Shown here: positions 1-9,700 of the stretch, one piece after another
Layout: each line of letters opens with the position of its first letter
Position numbering within the stretch: the stretch's first letter is position 1
Source: Diprion similis
Taxonomy: Eukaryota; Arthropoda; Insecta; Hymenoptera; Diprionidae
DNA length: 64,000 nucleotides
Direction: 5' to 3'
NCBI RefSeq assembly: GCF_021155765.1
Contig: NC_060112.1
Location: 27,464,601 to 27,528,600, forward strand
The notes under the pieces: generated by a model
Told to the model about the DNA's origin: nothing
The model's database searches: none
What the model saw: the letters and a program-made list of their open reading frames with translations, nothing else
Position numbers and translations under genes: made by a program

Positions 1-225
1 GGGAGGGGGGAGGGGGCCATGGGGGACATAACGGGCGGGGGGATCCTGCACCCGACCCACTCACCCCCCCTCCCCCCCCCCCCCCCCCCCATTTTTGCCC
101 CCCCCCCCCCTCAAAATCTCAAAAACGGCCCGATAGATTTTGGAATAAATAGCGGCATCGGAAAGAGCGGAAAAAATCCGAAAAAGTTCACTCAAAAACC
201 AAAAGTCCACCGATGGCAACGGCTA
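1..225. other. Low-complexity G/C-rich leader, no gene seen
   Basis: The first 115 bases are runs of G and then long runs of C with little other sequence. Positions 116-225 are ordinary-looking sequence that joins directly to the first telomeric tract. A 69-codon open frame crosses it but is mostly proline from the C runs and is not believable as a gene. It may be the remnant of another element's 5' end, or a poorly read contig end. Confidence 0.5.
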
Positions 226-248
226 TAACCTAACCTAACCTAACCTAA

Positions 249-250
<2 letters not shown>
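226..250. repeat. Telomeric repeat tract 1, (CCTAA)n
   Basis: About five CCTAA units on the + strand (TTAGG on the minus strand). The tract ends in CC at the poly(T) of element 1, which is the minus-strand poly(A) tail. TTAGG is the common arthropod telomere motif. Confidence 0.95.
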
Positions 251-292
<42 letters not shown>

Positions 293-767
293 TTTTGGCG
301 GCGACGAGGAAATCTTCAAAAGACATCCGGATGTTCTGGTTGTCCTCGGATAGTGCCGGATTTTTACCGGCTAAAACCCCTCCGCCGCCGCCCTCGCCCA
401 GGGCGAAGTGGAACCGCTTTCGCATTACTTCGCTTCACCCCTATGGCCGGCCAGTTCTTCGTGGCCTCTCTCCACCTCCCTCAGCGTGGCGTGAGTCATC
501 TTAACCCGACAGTCACGCCTCAGTCAGCCCTTCCTTTGCTTCGTACGTCACTCAGCGTGGGCAGAGTTTTTTTGCGCATAACGTTACGTCTCTCCTGCCC
601 CGCCTACACTTTTAGTCCATCACCACACATGCCTTATTTCTAGTTACACTTAGCTAACTATTACCTACACCTGTCCACCATTGCCCTTAGTCATGCAACA
701 CTACCTTATCACTACTTTGGGGGGTTTTCGATGCGCATAGCGTCCAGATCACCCCTTCCATCCCTCG

Positions 768-1421
768 TCAGTCCTTCTTTGATGAGCCTTGGGCTCTGCA
801 CAGCATTCTGCTAGCCGTCCTCACGTCCGGCTTCGTCACCTCGCTGTTGCCATGCAGAACACACATGCCCTCCCAGCAGCCTGCACCCTCGCCACGCAGA
901 CGCGCCAGTTTACCGTTTGCACAAGTCACCCCTTCGGCGACCGTGGTTCTGTGCTGTGGGAACACCCTCGCGTGCTCGTCCGGACTGTCGCACTCGCACG
1001 GTGCGGTAAACACTACTCCGTCAAGCACAACGAGGTCGTTGCCCGGGGGGTGCATTTTTAGCGGGCTGGTGGAGTTTACAAGACGTTGCTGCCTTCCACG
1101 CCGCCGCCTCAGGTACAGTACGGCTTTGTTGTTACCCAGGTAGTTGACGTCGCCGTACGTCATGCGAACTGTCACGCCCTGCGTGGCAGGTCGAGCTGCC
1201 GCGACACCCGTGGGGGGTGGCATCGCCCGGAGAGCTTCGGCATGTTTCTGGGACAGCCGCAGTATTTTTTCAAACTCCCGGTAAATGTCCCCCCTCACCG
1301 GCTCGCCAGTTCCGACGTCGCGGAGGTAGCCCGCCCTTACAAAGCAGATGTCATGCTTATATACTATGCTACACTTACACGTGGCCCGTAGTATGCTCTG
1401 GTTCCTCCCCCTGGTCCTCAT
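768..1421 (-). CDS. ORF3: conserved 217-aa protein of unknown function in A1 3' region
   Basis: The open frame starts with ATG and runs 217 codons in the sense direction of the element, downstream of ORF2. I do not recognise the protein. It is cysteine-containing and basic: a CKC near residue 15, a run of arginines in the middle (LRRRRGRQQR), a CEC followed by a His/Glu-rich stretch, and scattered cysteines to the C-terminus. No signal peptide or membrane segment is evident. The same frame is open in elements 6 and 8. Against the element 6 copy there are only about five differences (1 synonymous, 4 not), but elements 6 and 8 differ mainly at silent sites. It could be a captured gene or an accessory protein of the retroelement; a chance frame is the alternative. 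Confidence 0.6.
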   Translation of the reverse strand: MRTRGRNQSILRATCKCSIVYKHDICFVRAGYLRDVGTGEPVRGDIYREFEKILRLSQKHAEALRAMPPPTGVAAARPATQGVTVRMTYGDVNYLGNNKAVLYLRRRRGRQQRLVNSTSPLKMHPPGNDLVVLDGVVFTAPCECDSPDEHARVFPQHRTTVAEGVTCANGKLARLRGEGAGCWEGMCVLHGNSEVTKPDVRTASRMLCRAQGSSKKD

Positions 1422-1740
1422 CCAGCCTCTTCACCTTCGCCTTGTTATGCCGCTACTCGCGTGCCCATGCTTCCTCCGTGCCCACGTGCTTACGCAACCT
1501 TGTTGTCATTGTTTACGCCGGATGTGGGTCAGGCGATCAGTTAGTCGGCCGGACTCCGGTCACTGACCGCTGACTCCGCACATTCCTTCGCGCGCGTCGT
1601 CGGTTCGCCGGCAGTTGAGCCGCCCGTCAATCCGCGGCTTAATACGTTGTGCACGTATTTTCACCACTTGTCTCTTCTACTAATTTCACCAATCGTTAAG
1701 CCATGCTTATTTGGCGTGCTCACTATACTGTCACTCAGTA

Positions 1741-2110
1741 AATCTAACCCACGATACAGCTCACAGATTGCCGCTCTGTGAATTAATTACTTAATTACTG
1801 TTTGATTACAGTTTAATTACACCTGTCCATGCGCGTTATACTGGCGCTCACTAATAACTGTCACTTACTACACCTCACAGATCGCTGCTCTGTGAATTAT
1901 AATTAGTGTTTAATTACACCTGTCCCTTCACGTCATAGCTAATGCTCACTTCGCCTCGCAGATTGCTGCTTTGTCACGTACTAATTAGTTAATGTTTAAT
2001 TACACCTGTCCCGTTATGTTAAATCTAACCCTCCAAACACCTCGCAGATTGTTACTCCGTGAGTTAGTTAATTAAATTGCTTTTAATTGCATTTAATTAC
2101 ACCTGTCCCC
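1741..2110 (-). repeat. Tandem hairpin array in A1 3' region, four units
   Basis: Four diverged units of roughly 85-110 bp each hold a 7-nt arm, a 7-nt loop and a second 7-nt arm, followed by the shared string TAATTACACCTGTCC. Units 1 (1761-1781) and 2 (1875-1895) have perfect arms TCACAGA/TCTGTGA. Unit 4 (2042-2062) keeps most pairs if G-U is allowed, and unit 3 (1956-1976) pairs poorly. The array recurs at 30118-30487 and 53426-53795. Confidence 0.7.
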
Positions 2111-2527
2111 TTGCGTTATATCTTGGTCGCGCCGCGTGTTGCACTGCGCTGCCCACGCGGTTTCCGCTGACTCGGCGCATTCCAGCGGCGGCGTCGCCTC
2201 GGCAGCCCGGGCCCCGCTTGCGCGTGACGTCAGTCGCCTAGCGCTGCCTCGGTCACCCGTGAGGTGCTGCCCCCGTGCCGCCTTGGTCGGCGCTCGGTAG
2301 CCGGTCAGCGGCTGGCCGCTCCGCCCGACGTTGGGGCGTTGCCTCGCTTCTTCGGCCATCGCTGCCGTACGCTGTCGGCCATCACTGCCGTGCGCTGTCG
2401 GCCATTTTTGCGCTGTGCTGCGCTGCTCGCCTTGGCGGTGCTGACACCTTCTTCTTGGAGTTGCATTATCGTCAGCTATGCGCTCCATCGTCCTAAATAC
2501 AGAAACAAAGGTTATTCACTCGCTTTG

Positions 2528-5500
2528 TTAATTTACTCGCCTGCATTGCACTTCTGTGCCCTCGCTGTCAGCTATGCTGTCGCAATTGCTGGCTCGGCGC
2601 ATTCCAGGTCGAGTCCGTCGGCCGGTGGCCAGCGCCGGCGATGTCTCCGGATGTTCTGGGTCACCCGGGCTTGCTCCCCAGGTGCTCGTGCTGCACATTC
2701 TTAGCGATTGAGGCAAGGCCGCGCCGTTAGCCTGCTGACCCACTGTCCGGCCTTCCCTTCTTCTCCTTCGCTCAGCCTCTTCCTTCGCGCGCAGCACTGC
2801 GTCGGTAAAATCAGCCGCGGCTTTCCACTTCTCTGGGCCTTCGAGCATCGCCTTCACTAGGTCCTGGATACCCTGGACGCGTCCCGTGGCCCTCCACATA
2901 TCTTCCCTCTGCATGTTCCAGGCTTTACATACAAACCAGGTATGGTTTGCGTCGTCCAAGGCCTCGCCGCAGTGGTGGCACTTTGCTGTCTCTTCCCTTC
3001 CAATGCGATGTAGGTACGCACCGAAGCATCCATGGCCAGTTAGCCCCTGTGTGAGGTGGAAATTCATCCGGCCGTGTCCCCTGTCAAACCAGGGCATGAC
3101 AGAGGGTATTGCGACCCTCGTCCATGCCCCCTTGTCCTCCGCCCTCCATTCCTCGTCCCATTTCTTGACCGTCTGCTCCCGTTCGTCGCGTCTGAGCCTG
3201 CCTCTAGCCAGCTTACTCAGCCTCCCGCCTCGCGTCTCCGCGTCTGATATTCTTTTGCGCTCAGCAGCCAGGAGGTGAAGGGGGATTAGTCCCGCTAGCA
3301 CCATGGCGGCCGGCGTCGAGACCGTGCGGTATGCTGACACCACTCGGAGGGCGCAGGCCCTTCCCGCCGCCTCAAGTCTGCTCCTATTTCTCTGCGTGCT
3401 TAGGGCGTCGGCCCACACCGGAGCCCCGTACAACGCCACGGAGTAGGTGACGCTGGCCAGGAGTCTTCTCCTGCCGCTGACCGGACCCCCAATATTGGGC
3501 ATTAGCCTCCCAATGGACGCCGCCACAACCATTGCCTTGCTGGCTGCCTGCTGGACATGCTCAGCAAAGTTTAGCTTGGCGTCGATGGTCACGCCGAGAT
3601 ACTTCGCGCTTCCCGTGGGAGTGACCTCGTGCCCCTTGACCTGGATCGGGTTGACATTCAGCGTGTAGCGCCGCGTGAGCACCACCACTTCCGTCTTCTT
3701 CTCCGCCAGGTCCAGACCTCTTTGCGTCAGCCATGCCCAGGCGCTACTCACTGCCTCGGTGGTTTTGGCCTCAAGAAGGTCAGTCGTCCTCGCCGTCACC
3801 ACCAGCGCCACGTCGTCTGCAAAGCCCACGGTGGTTACTCCATCCGGCATTTTCATGCGGAGGAGGTCGTCGTACGCCACGTTCCACAGCAGCGGCCCGA
3901 GGACCGACCCCTGCGGCACACCCGCTGAAAGCCGACGGGTTTTTTCTCCCTCGCTGGTACGGTACAGAAGCAGCCTGTCTTCCAGGTAGCTCCCGACCAT
4001 CCCGACGAGGTACGCCGGCATGCCGTTTCTCCTTTCCAGCGCGTCCAGTATGACTTGGTGCCCAACTGCATTGAAGGCGTTTTTGACGTCCAAAAGCACC
4101 ATCAAGCAGGGGGTAGCGAAGCGACCTTTCCGCTCGTTAGCTTTCCTCGCGATGTCAACGACCTCGTCGATGGCGTGGATCGTGGACCTGCCCCTTCGGA
4201 AGCCGTACTGGTTGTCAGCTAAGCCCCCAGACGCGTCGAGGGCGGCCTCCAACCTGGCATGCAGGAGCCTCTCAAGCAGCTTCCCCGTCACATCGATCAG
4301 GCTGATGGGCCGGTATTTTTGCCCGCTTCCCTCTTTGGCCTGTCCCTTCGGTAGCAGGACCAGCCTCTGCCGCTTCCACCTCGGGTGAAAACTCCCCTGT
4401 TGTAGGCACTCGTTGAACGCCCTGAGCAGTGCCTCCGGGTAGTTCTCCGCGACCACTGCCAGGGCTTCCCCAGGCACGCCGTCGGGGCCAGGTGCCTTGC
4501 CTCCGCTGATCCTCCTAGCTGCGTGGTACAGCTCCGTCAAGGTGAAGGGCTCGGGGTGGGGGCCAGTTGCGGCTGCCCCGAGGATGCTCCTCTCCGACTG
4601 CCTGTGGACCGGAAACAACTCGGTTAATATGTTTTCCACGGTCACCGGGTCGTCCGGCTGCCGTAGCACTCCCAGCTTCTTGGTGACTAGTTTATACGGC
4701 AGCCCCCACGGGTCCTCATCCACCGCCTGCAAGAGCTCCTCCCAGCACCTGGCCTTGCTGGCTTTGATCTCGTTTCTGAGGTCCCGCTTCGCCGTCCGGT
4801 AGGCTGCCATGCTGGCGTCCGCCTCCCTGCTTTTAGCTCGTGCGCGCTGAGCCCGTCTCCTGGCGCTTACGCATTCCCGTCGGAGCTGGGCGATCCGATC
4901 GGTCCACCAGTGCGCTGCGGGCTTGCCTCGAGGGGGCTTCCTTCTTGGCATGCCTGCGTCGCATGCCCTAATGATGGTATTCATCAGCGCGTCGACCTCC
5001 GAGTCGCCGGTATCTGTTGGTCGGCTCCCGCGTTTCCGCTTCTCCTCGGCGAGGGAGTTCACCATGGCCGCCTTGTCTAGCTTCCTGGAGACCCAGCCTG
5101 TTGTCCCTAGATAGCCTCCGCTTCCTCGCTGCGTCCGGTTGCCCGAGCTGATGTGCGCCCACTCCATGTAGATGTAGCTGTGGTCGCTCAAGCTCTCTTC
5201 CTCCAGGACCCTCCATTCGCGCATCTCGGCTGCCACGCAAGGGCTGCCAACCGTGATGTCGATGACCGACTTCGAGCCAGTAGCCGCTCTCTTCCAGGTC
5301 GGAGCTTCCCCCGTGTTTATTGGGATGAGGTCAAGCCTGGCTAGAAAGTCCGCCACGATTCGGCCCCTGTCGTCCCATCTCTCAGACCCCCACAAAGGTG
5401 ACTTCGCGTTGAAGTCGCCCGCTATGAGGATTCTGTTACCCAGTGCTCTGGCCTGCGCCTCCAGCTCGTCAAGTTGCCTCTCAAAGTCCTCGATCCTCGC

Positions 5501-5818
5501 GTTGGGCGAAAAGTAGCAGCTGAAAACATAGGTCTGGTTAATTTCAGCCCATACGAAGCCCTCACCTTTTCCACCCGGTGTTATGTTGCCAGTGAAGTTC
5601 CGCGTTGCTGCGATCGCCGCATCCCCCTTACGGTCGGGCATCCACAGTCCTGCCTTGCCCGTGTTGCTAGGCTCGGATACCAGCAGGATGCTAACCCCCA
5701 AAGCCGCCGCGGTCTGCGCGAGTAGGTCCTGGGCGGCTCGACTCCTGTTCAGGTTGACCTGGAGTATGCGTGCACCAGGCGTCCTGCTACGTGCGGAGCT
5801 GTCTATCACGCGAGGCAT
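2528..5818 (-). CDS. ORF2 of element 1: AP endonuclease-reverse transcriptase
   Basis: The product nicks the telomeric target and reverse-transcribes the element RNA. From the ATG at 5818 it is 1096 aa. The N-terminal APE-type endonuclease shows LNRSR near residue 25, GDFN at 134-137 and SDHSY at about 211. The reverse transcriptase spans roughly 440-720, with APGPDG, GVPQGSVLGPLLWN and the catalytic FADD at 666-669. A CCHC-like knuckle follows (CHHC at 947 to Cys 964). The frame is open three codons upstream to a GTG, but the ATG overlaps the ORF1 stop by 13 nt in every copy and is preferred. The C-terminus is about 67 residues longer than in A2 elements. The frame is intact although the element is 5'-truncated and so lacks its promoter region. 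Confidence 0.92.
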   Translation of the reverse strand: MPRVIDSSARSRTPGARILQVNLNRSRAAQDLLAQTAAALGVSILLVSEPSNTGKAGLWMPDRKGDAAIAATRNFTGNITPGGKGEGFVWAEINQTYVFSCYFSPNARIEDFERQLDELEAQARALGNRILIAGDFNAKSPLWGSERWDDRGRIVADFLARLDLIPINTGEAPTWKRAATGSKSVIDITVGSPCVAAEMREWRVLEEESLSDHSYIYMEWAHISSGNRTQRGSGGYLGTTGWVSRKLDKAAMVNSLAEEKRKRGSRPTDTGDSEVDALMNTIIRACDAGMPRRKPPRGKPAAHWWTDRIAQLRRECVSARRRAQRARAKSREADASMAAYRTAKRDLRNEIKASKARCWEELLQAVDEDPWGLPYKLVTKKLGVLRQPDDPVTVENILTELFPVHRQSERSILGAAATGPHPEPFTLTELYHAARRISGGKAPGPDGVPGEALAVVAENYPEALLRAFNECLQQGSFHPRWKRQRLVLLPKGQAKEGSGQKYRPISLIDVTGKLLERLLHARLEAALDASGGLADNQYGFRRGRSTIHAIDEVVDIARKANERKGRFATPCLMVLLDVKNAFNAVGHQVILDALERRNGMPAYLVGMVGSYLEDRLLLYRTSEGEKTRRLSAGVPQGSVLGPLLWNVAYDDLLRMKMPDGVTTVGFADDVALVVTARTTDLLEAKTTEAVSSAWAWLTQRGLDLAEKKTEVVVLTRRYTLNVNPIQVKGHEVTPTGSAKYLGVTIDAKLNFAEHVQQAASKAMVVAASIGRLMPNIGGPVSGRRRLLASVTYSVALYGAPVWADALSTQRNRSRLEAAGRACALRVVSAYRTVSTPAAMVLAGLIPLHLLAAERKRISDAETRGGRLSKLARGRLRRDEREQTVKKWDEEWRAEDKGAWTRVAIPSVMPWFDRGHGRMNFHLTQGLTGHGCFGAYLHRIGREETAKCHHCGEALDDANHTWFVCKAWNMQREDMWRATGRVQGIQDLVKAMLEGPEKWKAAADFTDAVLRAKEEAERRRRREGRTVGQQANGAALPQSLRMCSTSTWGASPGDPEHPETSPALATGRRTRPGMRRASNCDSIADSEGTEVQCRRVN

Positions 5819-6066
5819 TGTGCCCACACGGATCCGACCCTCCTTCGGAACTCCACCTCGCGGTTGCTGGGAGAAAGAAGCGCTGCTTCCTGGCTAGCTT
5901 TTTCCCTGACACCAGTCCTCCGGGTCTCCAGGGCCGAGTCCCTGTTGTGCCTCACCTTCGCCTTCGTCAGCTCTTCTCTGAAGGCCCTGCATCTTCCACT
6001 CCCTGTAAAGTGGTCGGCCCTCCAGTTATTCCTGCCGCACAGTACGCAGCTCGGGCTGTCCTGGCA
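5806..6066 (-). pseudogene. ORF1 fragment of element 1, last 86 codons
   Basis: This is the C-terminus of the gag-like ORF1 protein, beginning at the third zinc knuckle (CQDSPSC) and running to the WAQCLA terminus and stop. It aligns codon for codon with the C-terminus of the complete ORF1 proteins at 9861-11564 and 34180-35901. The 5' part is missing because the element is truncated where telomeric repeat resumes. The frame is undisturbed but there is no start codon, so it is not expressed as a full protein. Confidence 0.9.
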
Positions 6067-6113
6067 AACCTAACCTAACCTAACCTAACCTAACCTAACC
6101 TAACCTAACCTAA

Positions 6114-6115
<2 letters not shown>
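6067..6115. repeat. Telomeric repeat tract 2, (CCTAA)n
   Basis: About ten uninterrupted CCTAA units lie between the truncated 5' end of element 1 and the poly(A) tail of element 2. Confidence 0.97.
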
Positions 6116-6156
<41 letters not shown>

Positions 6157-6793
6157 TTTTGGCGGCGACGAGGAAATCTTCGAGAGACATCCGGATGTTC
6201 TGGTTGTCCTCGGATAGTGCCGGATTTTTACCGGCTAAAACCCCTCCGCCGCCGCCCTCGCCCAGGGCGAAGTGGAACCGCTTTCGCATTACTTCGCTTC
6301 GCCCCTGTGGCCGGCCAGTTCTTCGTGGCCTCTCTCCGCCTTCCTCAGCGTGGCGTGAGCCATCTTAACCCGACAGTCACGCCTCAGTCAGCCCTTCCTT
6401 TCCATCATACGTCGCTCGGCGTGGGCAGAATCACGCGCGTACCGTCCAATGTCCTCTGCCCCGCTCACACTCTTTTCAGTTCGTCGCTCAGTCTTGTCCT
6501 TAACCTAACATGCTCGGCGCTGGGCCGACTTTTTACAAGTGACCTGTCATTCCACCGCCTGCGTGCACCTTAAGTTAGCCCTATCTACACTACACTACTA
6601 TTGCACTGCATTTGTCACATGCGCTGTCACGCTAAATATTGTTTTACAAAGCAAGCTTAGGGCGGCTCAAGGGTGACTTTGCACTAAGTGTCCCGTGCAC
6701 CCCTTCGCTCGCCAACACCATCACCTTTGTCACCTCCACCAGTCGGTCAATACTAGAAAAAAAACAATATGAATCCCGCCACCTCTCACCTGT
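6116..6793 (-). other. 3'UTR of element 2, A2 type
   Basis: The poly(A) tail and conserved A terminal module (to about 6400) are followed by about 390 bp of A2-specific sequence reaching the ORF2 stop. No open frame beyond shadow frames is evident. Confidence 0.85.
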
Positions 6794-9700
6794 TTACGCT
6801 GTGGCGCGTCGTTCACTTCTTCTCCTTCTTTCGGCCTCCTCCTTCGCGCGCAGCACTGTACTGGCGAAGTCAGCCGCGGCTTTCCACTTCTCTGAGCCTT
6901 CAAGCATCGCCCTCACCAGGTCCTGGATGCTCTCGGCGCGTCCCATGATCCTCCACATTTCCTCCCTTTGCGTATTCCAGGCCTCGCATACAAACCAGGT
7001 GTGGTTAGCGTCGTCTGAGGCCTCGTCACAGTGATGGCATTTCGCCGTGCCCTCCTTGCCGATGCGCTTTAGGTACGCCCCAAAGCATCCATGGCCTGTC
7101 AGCCCCTGGGTGAGGTGAAAGTCCATTTGGCCATGTTTCCGGTCCACCCAGGGTATTACCGAGGGTATCGCAGTCCTCGTCCAGGCCCCCCTGTCCTCCT
7201 CGCTCCACTCCTTGTCCCATTCCTCGAGTGTACGCTTCCGTTCCTCGCGCCTGAGTCTGTTTCTGGCGGGCCTGTTGCGTATTGCGCCTCCGGCCTCCGC
7301 GTCCGCTATCCTTTTTCGCTCTGCCGCCAGGAGGTGGAGCGGTATCAGCGTTGCCAACACCATTACGGCTGGCGTTGAGACCGTGCGGTACGCTGACACC
7401 ACACGGAGGGCGCAGGCCCTTCCCGCAGCCTCCAGTCTGCTCCTGTTCCTTTGGACGCTCACGGCGTCGGCCCACACCGGAGCTCCGTACAGCGCCACGG
7501 AGTAGGTGACGCTCGCGAGGAGCCTTCTTCTGCCGCTAGCCGGGCCCCCGATGTTGGGCATAAGCCTTCCGATGGCCGCGGCTACACCCATCGCCTTGCT
7601 GGCAGCCTGCTGCACGTGCTCGGCGAAGTTCAACCTAGCATCGATGGTCACTCCAAGGTATTTGGCGCTACCCGTGGGCGCGACCTCGTGCCCCTTGACC
7701 GGAATAGGGTTGACCTTCAGCGTGTTCCGGCGCGTCAGCACCACTATCTCCGTCTTCTTTTCCGCTAGGTCCAGTCCTCTCTCAGTCAGCCATGCCCAGG
7801 CACTGTTGACTGCTTCCGTGGTCTTGGCCTCCAGGAGGCCAGTCGTCCTCGCCGTCACCACCAGCGCCACGTCGTCTGCGAAGCCCACGGTGGTCACTCC
7901 ATCCGGCATTTTCATGCGGAGGAGGTCGTCGTACGCCACGTTCCACAGCAGCGGCCCGAGGACCGACCCCTGCGGCACGCCTGCTGAAAGCCGACGGGTT
8001 TTTTCTCCCTCGCTGGTACGGTACAGAAGCAGCCTGTCTTCCAGGTAGCTCCCGACCATCCCGACGAGGTACGCCGGTATGCCGTTCCTCCTTTCCAGCG
8101 CGTCCAGTATAACTTGGTGCCCCACCGCATTGAAGGCGTTTTTGACGTCCAAAAGCACCATCAAGCAGGGGGTAGCGAAGCGACCTTTACGCTCGTTAGC
8201 CTTCCTCGCGATGTCAACAACCTCGTCGATGGCGTGGATCGTGGACCTGCCCCTTCGAAAGCCGTACTGGTTGTCGGCTAAGCCCCCAGACGTGTTGAGG
8301 GCGGCCTCCAACCTGGCATGCAGAAGCCTCTCAAGCAGCTTTCCCGTCACATCGATCAAGCTATGGGCCGGTATTTTTGCCCGCTTCCCTCTTTGGCCTG
8401 TCCCTTCGGTAGCAGGACCAGCCTCTGCCGCTTCCACCTCGGGTGAAAAATCCCCTGCTGTAGGCACTCGTTGAACGCCCTGAGCAGTACCTCCGGGTAG
8501 TTCTCCGCGACCACTGCCAGGGCTTCCCCAGGCACGCCGTCGGGGCCAGGTGCCTTGCCTCCGCTGATCCTCCTAGCTGCGTGGTACAGCTCCGTCAAGG
8601 TGAAGGGCTCGGGGTGGGGGCCAGCTACGGCCGTCCCGAGGGTGCTCCTCTCCGTCTGCCTGTGGACCGGGAACAACTCGGTTAATATGTTTTCCACGGT
8701 CAGGGGGTCGTCCGGCTGCCGAAGCACTCCCAGCTTCTTGGTGACCAGTTTGTACGGCAGCCCCCACGGGTCCTCATCAACCACCTGCAAGAGCTCCTCC
8801 CAGCACCTGGCTTTGCTGGCTTTGATCTCGTTTCTGAGGTCCCGCTTCGCCGTCCGATAAGCTGCCATACTGGCCTCCGTGTCCCCGCTTTTAGCTCGTG
8901 TGCGCTGAGCCCTTCTCCTGGCGCTTACGCATTCCCGTCGGAGCTGGGCGATCCGATCGGTCCACCAGTGCGCTGCGGGCTTGCCTCGAGGGGGCTTCCT
9001 TCTTGGCATACCTGCGTCGCATGCCCTAGTGATGGTATTCATCAGCACGTCAACTTCCGACCCGCCAATGTCTGTTGGTCGGCTCCCGCGTTTCCGCTTC
9101 TCTTCGGCGAGGCAGGTCATCATGGCCGTCTTGTCGAGCTTCCTGGTGACCCAGCCTGTTGTCCCTAGGTCGCCTCCGCTTCCTCGCTGCGTCCGGTTGC
9201 CCGAGCTGAGCGCCCACTCCATGTAGATGTAGCTGTGGTCGCTCAAGCTCTCTTCCTCCAGGACCCTCCATTCGCGCATCTCGGCTGCCACGCTAGGGCT
9301 GCCAACCGTGATGTCAATGACCGACTTCGAGCCAGTGGCCGCTCTCCTCCAGGTCGGGGCTTCCCCCGTGTTGATTGGGAAGAGATCCAGCCTGGCTAGG
9401 AAGTCCGCCACGATTCGGCCCCTGTCGTCCCATCTCTCAGACCCCCACACCGGTGACTTCGCGTTGAAGTCGCCCGCTATGAGGATTCTGTTACCTACTG
9501 TTCTGGCCTGCGCCTCCAGCTCATCGAGTTGCCCCTGAAAGTCCTTGATCCTTGCGTTGGGCGAAAAGTAACAACTGAAAACATAGGTCTGGTTAATTTC
9601 GGCCCATACGAATCCTTTACCTTTTCCACCCGGTGTAATGTTGCCGGTGAAGTTCCGCGTTACTGCGATCGCCGCATCCCCCTTGCGGTCGGGCATCCAC

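Larger units (their letters stand above)
251..2527 (-). other. 3' region of element 1, A1 type, with conserved terminal module
   Basis: This stretch lies between the ORF2 stop and the poly(A) tail. Positions 251-537 form a terminal module shared by all six A elements; it holds the perfect palindrome ACATCCGGATGT (323-334), a GCCGG/CCGGC hairpin (355-371) and a CGCCC/GGGCG hairpin (394-406). Upstream of it, A1 copies carry about 2 kb that A2 copies lack, including ORF3 (768-1421) and a hairpin array (1741-2110). A 131-codon frame at 2093-2488 is also present in the other A1 copies but shows no selection signal that I can see. Confidence 0.85.
251..6066 (-). mobile_element. Element 1: telomere-specific R1-clade non-LTR retrotransposon, subfamily A1, 5'-truncated
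   Basis: Read on the minus strand this is a piece of ORF1, a complete ORF2, a long 3' region of about 2.3 kb and a 41-nt poly(A) tail (251-291) abutting GGTTAGG. The left boundary is the telomeric CC and the right boundary is an abrupt change at 6066/6067 to AACCTAACC inside the ORF1 zinc-knuckle region. Full-length relatives at 28640-36565 and 46317-59854 continue through ORF1 and a 5'UTR, so this copy lost its 5' end, probably by incomplete reverse transcription. It belongs to the TRAS/SART type of telomeric element; the exact named family is not assigned. Confidence 0.93.

Noticed and set aside
768..1421. + strand frames over ORF3 (789-1061, 847-1143, 1086-1391)
   Set aside because: The silent-site pattern between copies fits the minus frame, and the + frames are short and overlapping.
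1741..2110. CRISPR-like array
   Set aside because: The units are diverged, contiguous and hairpin-bearing, without identical repeats separated by unique spacers, and the DNA is eukaryotic.
2093..2488. 131-codon minus-strand frame next to the ORF2 stop in A1 copies
   Set aside because: It is open in elements 1 and 6 (131 codons) and 8 (121 codons), but the few differences between elements 1 and 6 include as many amino-acid changes as silent ones, and the composition is low-complexity. No evidence of coding.
2264..2704. + strand 146-198 codon frames at 2264, 30641 and 53948
   Set aside because: They run antisense across the ORF2 C-terminus and the A1 spacer; their lengths differ between copies and the products are low-complexity.
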